This document shows, piece after piece, positions 7,478 through 14,190 of a DNA stretch of 14,392 nt (its first letter is position 1; each line of letters starts with the position of its first letter). Under the pieces are notes generated by a model that worked only from the letters and a program-made list of their open reading frames with translations, searched no databases and was not told the origin of the DNA. The translations under genes and the position numbers were made by a program. The DNA comes from Myxococcales bacterium (GTDB lineage: Bacteria > Myxococcota_C > UBA6777), in NCBI GenBank assembly GCA_027005175.1, contig JALTMC010000549.1, positions 1-14,392 on the forward strand, written 5' to 3'.

Positions 7478-7945
7478 TTATTCGATGACAGAGGCACCAT
7501 CAAGATGGTCAAAGGAGGGGTCGAGAGGAAGCAGTGCATGCAAGAGGTCGATATAGCTTATGATACCAACCAGATTCGCTCTGTCACCATCCACCACAGG
7601 CAACGAATGGAATTTAAGATTGACCATCATCTTTGCTGCTGTGGAGATAGGAGCACTTGCATCAACCACTACGATATCTCTGGAGATCAGAAAGCGTTTT
7701 TTGAGGATTTTAAACAGAGGTAAGTTGAGAAAGTTCTCATACGATTCACGTCCGAGGTCAAAAATTTCAACAAAGGACGCCACACCCGCAAGGTCGCGTT
7801 CACTCACCATACCAATCACTTCCCCCTGGTCGAGCACAGGGACATGGCGAAAGTGTCCCTCTTCCATCGCGGCAATGATATCTCGCACAGAAGAACCCAG
7901 CTTTGCAGTGTATACAGACTCTGTCATGATGTCTTTGACTAACAT
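7478..7945 (-). CDS. Two-CBS-domain protein
   Basis: This is a 155-residue stand-alone CBS pair, a module that typically binds adenine nucleotides such as AMP or ATP and regulates a partner. CBS1 starts VKDIMTESVYTAKLGSSVRD and includes FRHVPVLDQGEVIGMVSERDL. CBS2 includes KFHSLPVVDG and NLVGIISYIDLLHALL. I chose the ATG at 7945 because the CBS consensus (MLVKDIM) begins there and GGAG lies about 7 bases upstream; the frame stays open 28 codons further back without support. No enzyme domain is attached and the partner is unknown. It is followed on the same strand by the pseudouridine synthase remnant. Confidence 0.93.
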   Translation of the reverse strand: MLVKDIMTESVYTAKLGSSVRDIIAAMEEGHFRHVPVLDQGEVIGMVSERDLAGVASFVEIFDLGRESYENFLNLPLFKILKKRFLISRDIVVVDASAPISTAAKMMVNLKFHSLPVVDGDRANLVGIISYIDLLHALLPLDPSFDHLDGASVIE

Positions 7946-8001
7946 ATGCTCACTCCAATTTAAAACTCCCCTACAAGGTCCAACCTTCAGTAGGTTACCC
8001 A

Positions 8002-8029
8002 AGTGTAGGTCTCCCAGGCAATCATTCAA
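8002..8029 (-). promoter_or_regulatory. Possible promoter of the CBS gene
   Basis: On the minus strand TTGAAT (8029-8024) and TACACT (8007-8002) are separated by 16 bases. Each matches the sigma-70 consensus at four of six positions. The leader would be about 50 bases and would contain the small AACCT/AGGTT inverted repeat. Pattern match only. Confidence 0.3.
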
Positions 8030-8153
8030 GGGTTATCTGAATACCGCATGGGTTGGCATAACTTCCACAGAACAACGTACGCTGATAGGACGCAAGTAAC
8101 GTGAATGTGGGAAAGTGTCAAGGTTCGTTCATTAAATACGAACTGTCATACTC

Positions 8154-8182
8154 TTGCACTCGTTAGAAAACTATACTATACG
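8154..8182 (+). promoter_or_regulatory. Possible promoter upstream of ileS
   Basis: TTGCAC (8154-8159) and TATACG (8177-8182) are 17 bases apart; the -10 matches at four of six positions and the -35 at three. A start near 8189 would fall inside the hairpin at 8184-8214. Either that hairpin then is not a terminator for this transcript, or the true promoter lies further upstream. Confidence 0.28.
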
Positions 8183-8183
8183 G

Positions 8184-8220
8184 TCCAGGTCTCCGTGAAG
8201 ACAAAAGACCTGGATTTTAT
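8184..8220 (+). terminator. Terminator-like hairpin before the ileS leader
   Basis: TCCAGGTCT (8184-8192) pairs perfectly with AGACCTGGA (8206-8214) around a 13-base loop, and TTTTAT follows at once. The T-run reads on the plus strand, yet no plus-strand gene lies just upstream. It could be an attenuator on an ileS transcript starting further left, or end a short unannotated RNA. Confidence 0.5.
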
Positions 8221-8265
8221 CTTTCACTCTCTCCCTACCCTGGGGCACTTGGAGGAACAAAATCC

Positions 8266-8370
8266 ATGATGCAACGTATTCGTATTCATCGAGAGAACTC
8301 GATGATAGCTATAACCTCAATGCAACGCGACTTTGGTGTAGACCCTCCACCATTGAGGAGAGAACCGTGA
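8266..8370 (+). CDS. 34-residue Ile-containing leader peptide of ileS
   Basis: The frame starts ATGATG with GGAGG at 8251-8255 (10 bases upstream) and ends with TGA at 8368-8370, sharing GTGA with the GTG start of ileS. It begins MMQRIRIHRENSMIAITSMQ. Its four isoleucines (codons 5, 7, 14, 16) use ATT, ATT, ATA and ATA, whereas ileS uses mostly ATC; I counted only two ATA codons there. A strong ribosome site, the four-base overlap and an RNA fold that buries the ileS ribosome site all point to a regulatory leader peptide that couples ileS translation to isoleucyl-tRNA supply. No homologue is known to me, and the peptide itself need not have a function. Confidence 0.55.
   Translation: MMQRIRIHRENSMIAITSMQRDFGVDPPPLRREP
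8286..8305 (+). promoter_or_regulatory. Leader hairpin inside the Ile-codon region
   Basis: TCATCGAG (8286-8293), loop AGAA, CTCGATGA (8298-8305): a perfect 8-bp stem with a purine tetraloop. It lies between the ATT pair and the ATA pair of leader codons, so translating ribosomes would melt it. It could slow or pace ribosomes before the ATA codons. Confidence 0.6.
8315..8358 (+). promoter_or_regulatory. Stem that can sequester the ileS ribosome-binding site
   Basis: CCTCAATG (8315-8322) is the exact complement of CATTGAGG (8351-8358), which contains the first four bases of the ileS ribosome site GAGGAG (8355-8360). The inner GGTG/CACC (8335-8338, 8348-8351) offers an overlapping alternative pairing. 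The left arm starts just two bases after the second ATA codon (8311-8313), so a ribosome paused there would cover it and release the ileS site. Confidence 0.55.
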
Positions 8371-11234
8371 CTGAGCAAAAGAGTAGTAAGAAAAAAGATC
8401 CTTACAAAAAGTCCCTCAACCTCCCTAAGACTTCGTTCTCCATGCGAGCCAACTTACTTCAAAGCGAGCCCCAGCACCAAAAACGTTGGAGCCGGATGGA
8501 CCTCTATCAACGTGTCCAAGCCTCCGAACACCCCAAGGGTAGCTTTGTCTTCCATGATGGACCTCCTTATGCCAATGGCTCCATCCACCTTGGTCACCTC
8601 CTCAACAAAGTGTTGAAAGACATCGTTGTTCGCACTCGAACGATGGAGGGATACGAGGTTCCTTTCATCCCGGGATGGGATTGCCACGGTCTACCCATCG
8701 AACACAAAGTGATGAAAGAACTCGGCGATAAGGCACGTGAGATGGTGCCCATTCAAATCAGACGCCGCTGCCAAAGCTATGCCAAAAAGTTTGTCAAGCT
8801 ACAGGCTCAACAGATGCTTCGCTTGGGCACGATGGCAGATTACGACAATCCATATATCACCATGGACCCAACCTACGAAGGCGCTGTGCTTGAACTGTTT
8901 GCGGATCTGGTAGAGCAAGGGATCGTATACCGCGCGCTTCGCCCCATCCATTGGTCCATCGCCAACCGCACTGCTTTGGCAGAAGCAGAATTGGAATACG
9001 AAGACCGGGAAGACACGAGCATCTATGTCAACTTTGCTGTCACAACACCTGCCGATCTACCGGCAAGTTTGAATACACCAGCCGACACAGCTGTGAGCTT
9101 GATGATCTGGACCACCACACCCTGGACCCTACCTGCCAACTTGGCAGTTGCTGTCTCCTCCAAAGATACCTACGGTCTCTACCACTACGAAAAAGACGGC
9201 AAGCCCCAGTATACGGTGTTGGGTGATGAACTGGCAGAGCAAGTCTTCCACAAGGGAAAGGTAGACTCCTTTGAAAAGCTTGGGCAATGCACGGGCAAAG
9301 AACTCGTTCGGGCCAAGCTGACCTACGAGCACCCCTTTGCAGGTCGTACAAGCCCGCTAGTTGCGGCTGAGTATGTCACTCTCACCGACGGTACAGGGCT
9401 GGTGCATACAGCCCCTGGTCACGGTGCTGACGATTACCAAACAGGCTTGCGTGAGGGTCTCGCGATCTATTGTCCTGTACGAGGAGACGGAACCTACGAC
9501 GACACCGTACCCGAGTGGTTGCGTGACATCGACGTCTGGGAAGCCAACGACGTAGTGGTTGAACATCTTCGCCAATCCGGCCACCTCTTCTTTGACCACG
9601 TCTTTACTCACAGCTACCCTCATGATTGGCGGAGCAAAACACCCACGATCTTCCGCGCAACAGAGCAGTGGTTTATCGGTGTGGATCAGCCGATCAAGCG
9701 AGACGGAAAGACCCTGCGCGAAGCAGCCTTGGCCAGCACAGAGAATGACATCCGGTTCATTCCGGAGTGGGGACAAAATAGACTCCGTGGGATGCTTGAG
9801 TCTCGTCCGGACTGGTGTATCAGTCGCCAACGATGCTGGGGATTGCCGATCCCATCGTTCCAAAACCCGACAACACAAGAACACCTGTTGACCCCAGAAA
9901 CAGTACGTGCGGTCTCCAAAAAGATCCGTGAGAAAGGTTCAGACATCTGGTTTCAACTCCCCGCCAGTGAGTTGCTTGCCTACTACGATCCAGCCACGGA
10001 TGAGAATGCTCCAGAGTGGATCAAAGAAGGTGGCAAAGAGGCCCTGGCATCTCTGGAGACAGGCAAGGACATCTTTGATGTCTGGTTTGAGTCCGGCACC
10101 TCATGGCATGCTGTCTTACGAGAGAGAGGCTTAGGTTATCCTGCGGCTCTCTACCTCGAAGGCTCCGATCAGCATCGAGGATGGTTCCAAACCTCGCTGC
10201 TTCCGGCTTTGGGAGCCACGGGCCGCCCCCCTTATGAGGCGGTGCTCACCCATGGTTTCATGGTCGCCGCAGATGGACGCAAGATGAGCAAATCTCTTGG
10301 CAACTCCATCGAAATAGAAGAGCTACTCAAAAGCCACGGTGCAGACATCTGCCGCTGGTGGGTTTGCTCACTCAGCTACACCAACGACATCAAGGTGGAC
10401 TGGAAATTCTTTGACGTCGCTGCCGAAGAATATCGCAAAGTTCGAAACACCATTCGATTTTTGCTGGGCAACCTAAAGGACTTTCATCCCGAAGAGCACA
10501 GTCGTCCACTGACAGACGCAGACAAAACATCACTGGACGCTTGGGCTCATGAACAACTGGTACAGGTTGTGAAGACAGTCCGTGAGGGCTACCAGGAGTT
10601 CCAGCTTCGCAAAGTCAACAAAGCGATCTTTGACTTCTGCAACGATAGCATGAGCGCGGTCTACTTTGCTGCCATCAAAGACCGGCTGTATTGTGATGCT
10701 CTCAACAGCGACCTGCGACGCCGAACCCAAACCGTACTGCACAATGTGCTGAAATCCATCATACACTTGATCGCTCCTGTCTTGGTTCACACCGCAGAAG
10801 AGGCTTACCTCTCCCTTCATGGTGAATCATTCAAAAATAACGAGCTTTCGGTTCACCTCCAAAAATTCCCAGATTTCGACCCTGTCGAGACGGATGAGAA
10901 CTGGGAGGCTGTGTTCGAAATGCGTGGTCAGATCCTCAAGGCAATGGAAGTTGCCAGAAAAGAGCATGGCATCAACTATCCTCTCGATGCCGGAATTGAA
11001 GCCGTTGTCCATGAGGAAGCTTATGAAAAGATTATCCCCTACTTCGACGACCTTGCTGATCTGCTGGGAGTTAGCCGATTCTCGTTAGACAAAGGAGAGA
11101 CGGAGATCCGTGTCATCGATCTTCGAGAAGAGCCCCGGTGTATGCGCTCTTGGAACCGTGATGGAACTGTCAAACAACGCTCCGACGGAGGTATGCTCTC
11201 GGATCGGGCCGCTGCTGTCATGAGTGTAGAGTAA
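8367..11234 (+). CDS. ileS: Isoleucyl-tRNA synthetase
   Basis: This 955-residue class I synthetase charges tRNA-Ile with isoleucine in the cytoplasm and edits mischarged valine. The N-terminus (SLNLPKTSFSMRANL) is typical. The HIGH box is HLGH (74-77) and the KMSKS box is at 639-643. The editing domain shows MIWTTTPWTLPANLAV and DGTGLVHTAPGHGADDY. WCISRQRCWGLPIP, FDVWFESGTSWHAVL and GSDQHRGWFQTSLLPA are also present. The C-terminal zinc finger looks degenerate: C925 remains, but the other three usual cysteines appear as S928, S945 and A948 in CMRSWNRD...MLSDRAAAVM. The GTG start at 8367 has GAGGAG 6 bases upstream and overlaps the leader frame's stop. Confidence 0.98.
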   Translation: MTEQKSSKKKDPYKKSLNLPKTSFSMRANLLQSEPQHQKRWSRMDLYQRVQASEHPKGSFVFHDGPPYANGSIHLGHLLNKVLKDIVVRTRTMEGYEVPFIPGWDCHGLPIEHKVMKELGDKAREMVPIQIRRRCQSYAKKFVKLQAQQMLRLGTMADYDNPYITMDPTYEGAVLELFADLVEQGIVYRALRPIHWSIANRTALAEAELEYEDREDTSIYVNFAVTTPADLPASLNTPADTAVSLMIWTTTPWTLPANLAVAVSSKDTYGLYHYEKDGKPQYTVLGDELAEQVFHKGKVDSFEKLGQCTGKELVRAKLTYEHPFAGRTSPLVAAEYVTLTDGTGLVHTAPGHGADDYQTGLREGLAIYCPVRGDGTYDDTVPEWLRDIDVWEANDVVVEHLRQSGHLFFDHVFTHSYPHDWRSKTPTIFRATEQWFIGVDQPIKRDGKTLREAALASTENDIRFIPEWGQNRLRGMLESRPDWCISRQRCWGLPIPSFQNPTTQEHLLTPETVRAVSKKIREKGSDIWFQLPASELLAYYDPATDENAPEWIKEGGKEALASLETGKDIFDVWFESGTSWHAVLRERGLGYPAALYLEGSDQHRGWFQTSLLPALGATGRPPYEAVLTHGFMVAADGRKMSKSLGNSIEIEELLKSHGADICRWWVCSLSYTNDIKVDWKFFDVAAEEYRKVRNTIRFLLGNLKDFHPEEHSRPLTDADKTSLDAWAHEQLVQVVKTVREGYQEFQLRKVNKAIFDFCNDSMSAVYFAAIKDRLYCDALNSDLRRRTQTVLHNVLKSIIHLIAPVLVHTAEEAYLSLHGESFKNNELSVHLQKFPDFDPVETDENWEAVFEMRGQILKAMEVARKEHGINYPLDAGIEAVVHEEAYEKIIPYFDDLADLLGVSRFSLDKGETEIRVIDLREEPRCMRSWNRDGTVKQRSDGGMLSDRAAAVMSVE

Positions 11235-11267
11235 TCACTCCCCCTCCCCGGTCAGGTCCGTTTGATT

Positions 11268-11305
11268 CAGCCTACGGCTTCACCCCTACGGGGCTGCCTG
11301 CGCAG
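11268..11305. repeat. Cluster of short GC-rich hairpins after ileS
   Basis: AGCC-TAC-GGCT (11269-11279), CCCC-TAC-GGGG (11283-11293) and the palindrome CTGCGCAG (11298-11305) follow ileS within 75 bases. The first two share the loop TAC. An outer pairing CAGCC (11268-11272) with GGCTG (11292-11296) is an alternative. No T-run follows, so it is not a classical terminator, though it may mark the 3' end of the ileS transcript. Confidence 0.55.
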
Positions 11306-11320
11306 TCGCGCTTCGCTCTC

Positions 11321-11427
11321 GCTGTCGATTCTGTCGTTCCCGTGTTCGGAAAGCGAAACCTAGCCCTCCTCGCAACTGCTCTGGAGGTTGCCTAGCTGTC
11401 GATTCTGTCGTTCCCGCGTTCGGAAAG
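11321..11427. repeat. 33-bp direct repeat pair before the deacetylase operon
   Basis: Bases 11321-11353 and 11395-11427 are identical except for one T/C change, with starts 74 bases apart. Each copy itself holds an internal CTGTCG-ATT-CTGTCG doublet followed by TTCCCG and GTTCGGAAAG. The right copy ends 44 bases before the ribosome site of the deacetylase gene. They could be operator sites or a dispersed intergenic repeat. Confidence 0.95.
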
Positions 11428-11482
11428 AAGATTGACGCGACTTTTTTACCCACTCCCAAGGAGCTAGCAAGGAGGAGAATCA

Positions 11483-12529
11483 ATGTTGCTGCAACGTCTG
11501 AAGCATGGCTTAAAACGGTGGTGGCGACAACGCAACTTCTCCATCTGGTATGCTCCCTCCTACCGCCTCCCCTTAACTTCCCTAGCCTCCCATCATCGGC
11601 TTGATCCCCGTCGGGCTGAGTTTGCTCTCTGGTATCTTCTCGATGTTCACAGCGTCGAGCACAGCCAGGTCCACACCCCAACCAAAGTCTCCTTTAAGGA
11701 TCTGGCTCGGGTACATCAACCGCAGTATCTGGAAAGCCTAAATCACGCAAAAACGCTGGCCTCTATCTTCACTGTCGATCCCTGGGACATCCCCACAGAG
11801 CAACTGGTCAACTCGTATCGGCTGGCCTGTGGTGGGACTCTTCAAGGAGCTCGATTTGCACTCGAAAAGAATGGCATCGCCTTCAATTTGTTGGGAGGCT
11901 TCCATCACGCCTCACCTCACCGCTCAGGTCCCCTTTGCCCTATCAACGATATCGCAGTAGCCATCGAAACAATACGTGATGAAGGATTTCAAGGGCAGGT
12001 GGTCGTACTCGACCTCGACGCACACCCACCGGATGGTACAGAAGATTGCCTCAAACATGCTCCCAAAGTTTGGCTAGGCTCGCTCTCTGCTGCCGATTGG
12101 GGACCACTTCCCCATACCGATGAGACCGTTCTTCCTCTCGGTTGTGACGACCAAACCTATCAAACAGCCCTCCAAGCCCTACTCCATCGTATGCCGACAC
12201 CCGATCTAGCTTTTGTCATCGCAGGTGGAGATGTCCTCGCCGATGACCATATGGGTGGCTTGGGTTTAAGCCTGAAGGGAGTACGCCAAAGAGATAGGCT
12301 CGTAGACAATATCCTTGCAGGTACCCCTTCCGTTTGGCTCCCTGGCGGAGGCTATCACCCCAATGCCTGGAAAGTATTAACAGGGACAGGCCTCATCCTA
12401 ACAACAGGCTCAACCGCGAGCATTCCCAAAGGCTATCTTGACAGAGAACGAGAAGCGAATACCTTCACTCTGTTGCCCTCTACAACCCAAGCACAATCCA
12501 ACCTCTCTGAGGAGAACACTGATGAGTGA
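11483..12529 (+). CDS. Histone-deacetylase-family zinc hydrolase (class IV-like)
   Basis: This 348-residue protein of the arginase/deacetylase fold should remove acetyl or related acyl groups from an amine (protein lysine, polyamine or small molecule); the substrate is unknown. Active-site positions are present: the histidine pair H141-H142 (GGFHHAS), the zinc ligands D179 and H181 (DLDAH) and D255 (GGDVLADDHMGG), and the transition-state tyrosine Y291 (GGGYHP). The DLDAH form and the RYRLPL-like start (YAPSYRLPL) resemble class IV (HDAC11-like) enzymes. The usual HHGDG is HPPDG here, so the loop after the zinc histidine differs. The ATG at 11483 has GGAGGAG 5 bases upstream. The gene overlaps the next one by 8 bases, so the two are probably translated together. 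Confidence 0.93.
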   Translation: MLLQRLKHGLKRWWRQRNFSIWYAPSYRLPLTSLASHHRLDPRRAEFALWYLLDVHSVEHSQVHTPTKVSFKDLARVHQPQYLESLNHAKTLASIFTVDPWDIPTEQLVNSYRLACGGTLQGARFALEKNGIAFNLLGGFHHASPHRSGPLCPINDIAVAIETIRDEGFQGQVVVLDLDAHPPDGTEDCLKHAPKVWLGSLSAADWGPLPHTDETVLPLGCDDQTYQTALQALLHRMPTPDLAFVIAGGDVLADDHMGGLGLSLKGVRQRDRLVDNILAGTPSVWLPGGGYHPNAWKVLTGTGLILTTGSTASIPKGYLDREREANTFTLLPSTTQAQSNLSEENTDE

Positions 12530-14162
12530 TTCAACTTCAGCCACCCCCAGTGAAGCGAAAAAAAAGAAACCATCCACAACCACTTCCAAGAGTGGTCGCT
12601 CTTGCCCTGTGTGCAACTATGAATTGGAACGTGAAGCTCCACTCGAATTTGGCAGTGAGAGTGTCTACTGTCGTCGCCACAATTGTGGTGTACACCTGAT
12701 CGAGGAAGAGAACAAAGAACTCACAGTTCGCACCTTTCAACTCAATCATCATCAAACCGTATGTGTGTTTCCCTTTGCCTTTGGGACATTTGAAGAGAAC
12801 GCACAAAACGCATTTGCCGAGCTACGTCGCTCTCCCCGCTGGGACCAGATCAAATATGATTCAGAGGTCGCTGATGATATCGATCGAACCGAGTACTTTC
12901 TGCCTTATGCAAGACGATTTCTCTTTCCCTCTCTCTATGACAACGCAAGCTCCAGTGAAAAGAAGAAAGAACCTTCTTGCCAACACTTTCGGTTTGATAT
13001 GTCTCTGCTAGGAGGCACACCGAACAACGGAACTCCCTTTACTCTCCGCTGCCAGGATGACCGAAAAAAACGACTGTATCACTATGATATGTCACTCGCA
13101 GAAATCCGACTGAGTGTTTTTAATTATCATGTTGGTTTCTTACAGCTCACCATCGAAAACACCGACAGCAGAGCCAACTACTTCGACCAGATGAATTCGG
13201 CGATCTACATGCGCTTGCTCGCCCCACTCTACCCTGGCTTCCAGATGCCGCAGATGGATCTACCCGACGCATCACTGCAAGTGACGCAACTACTACCTTA
13301 TCTGTTGGCAGAGTTCTCTCACCAAAAGACGCTCCCTCGATCACCGGAGGAGTTTCCACCCGATCTGCCCAAGCACAAATCTCTCCCTGTCAAACCGATC
13401 TATGACGACAGAATGATGGTCTACACTTTCAGTTGCATCGACAGCAAAACAACTTTGCACGATCGAGAGGCCAATGAAAATTTACTCCGACGCCACAGTG
13501 TGATCAATTTCAACAATGACATGCAAGAAGAGTACAAACCCGATGCTCAAACGGATCTAGCAAAGTGGACACAACTGCGCTGGTGGGGATTCTCAAAAGA
13601 GGGTGGTTCCCTCACAGCCTTCGACATCAACCGCTTCCATGCCAACTTCTTGGGGACCTACTACAACACCTATTACTTTGATATCTTTCTCTTGGCGGCG
13701 ATGCAACGGGTCACCTTACTTCTCTTCTTTGAGCGGCTCTCTGATATCCCAAGTCTCACCACCGGAAGCGACAACAGCCAAAAGATCTTACGGCGCTTGC
13801 GCAAAGACCTCTTGTTGTTCAAAAACCAAAGCTGGTTTAGCCAACTCACCAACCGAGAGCGTGGTTTGGAGCTGTGGCGCAACTGGCAAAACGTGTTTGA
13901 GAATCGAGCGCTGCTTCAGGAAGTCAACGAGCAATCCCAAGAGCTGGACACCTATCTCCAAAGTTTGGCACGAGAGCGCCTCGACTGGGTCGTTCGTCTC
14001 GGTGGGTTCCTCGCCACAGCCGTCCCTGCTATTCTCGGACTCCCTGTTCTCTTTGGAAAAGCCCCTTGGGTCATCACCACACGATGGATCCTTCTTCTTC
14101 TCCTGCTCCTGGGAACCTCCATCTTCGCTTGGCGTATCTTTCGCAACGATGGAGAGGAATAA
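12522..14162 (+). CDS. Zinc-ribbon protein with two C-terminal membrane helices
   Basis: This 546-residue protein has no family that I recognise with certainty. After a Lys/Ser/Thr-rich start comes a zinc-ribbon-like set C28, C31, C50 and C55 (H53 alternative). A long soluble part follows, then a helical, coiled-coil-prone stretch (about 410-488, with LRRLRKDLLLFKNQSWF and NEQSQELDTYLQSLARERL). Two hydrophobic helices at about 490-511 and 519-540 end in a short charged tail. A long helix leading into two C-terminal membrane spans recalls CorA-type transporters, but the GMN signature is absent. I chose the ATG at 12522 because GAGGAG lies 7 bases upstream; it overlaps the deacetylase stop by 8 bases. 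The 28 extra codons upstream lie within the deacetylase gene. The pairing suggests a functional link with that enzyme. Confidence 0.85.
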   Translation: MSDSTSATPSEAKKKKPSTTTSKSGRSCPVCNYELEREAPLEFGSESVYCRRHNCGVHLIEEENKELTVRTFQLNHHQTVCVFPFAFGTFEENAQNAFAELRRSPRWDQIKYDSEVADDIDRTEYFLPYARRFLFPSLYDNASSSEKKKEPSCQHFRFDMSLLGGTPNNGTPFTLRCQDDRKKRLYHYDMSLAEIRLSVFNYHVGFLQLTIENTDSRANYFDQMNSAIYMRLLAPLYPGFQMPQMDLPDASLQVTQLLPYLLAEFSHQKTLPRSPEEFPPDLPKHKSLPVKPIYDDRMMVYTFSCIDSKTTLHDREANENLLRRHSVINFNNDMQEEYKPDAQTDLAKWTQLRWWGFSKEGGSLTAFDINRFHANFLGTYYNTYYFDIFLLAAMQRVTLLLFFERLSDIPSLTTGSDNSQKILRRLRKDLLLFKNQSWFSQLTNRERGLELWRNWQNVFENRALLQEVNEQSQELDTYLQSLARERLDWVVRLGGFLATAVPAILGLPVLFGKAPWVITTRWILLLLLLLGTSIFAWRIFRNDGEE

Positions 14163-14190
14163 TCGAGAAGTCTATGAAGCGTAGGAACGA

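Larger units (their letters stand above)
7946..8265. other. Divergent intergenic region between the CBS gene and the ileS leader
   Basis: No gene, tRNA or T-box is recognisable. Contents: a weak inverted repeat AACCT-5-AGGTT (7982-7996) in the CBS gene leader; a possible minus-strand promoter (8002-8029); an inverted repeat GTTCGT-9-ACGAAC (8123-8143) that could be an operator; a possible plus-strand promoter (8154-8182); a terminator-like hairpin (8184-8220); and the ribosome site GGAGG (8251-8255) of the leader frame. Confidence 0.6.

Noticed and set aside
7560-8099. 179-codon plus-strand frame opposite the CBS gene
   Set aside because: Antisense shadow of a clearly conserved two-CBS protein.
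8123-8143. LexA box
   Set aside because: GTTC/GAAC halves are present, but the 9-base spacing and orientation fit no LexA consensus that I can name with confidence.
8100-8366. T-box riboswitch or tRNA gene before ileS
   Set aside because: No T-box core sequence, specifier stem or antiterminator and no cloverleaf; GGTTCGTTC near 8122 only superficially resembles a T-loop.
12438-12521. Longer N-terminus for the zinc-ribbon membrane protein
   Set aside because: It lies wholly within the deacetylase gene and the strong GAGGAG site points to the ATG at 12522.
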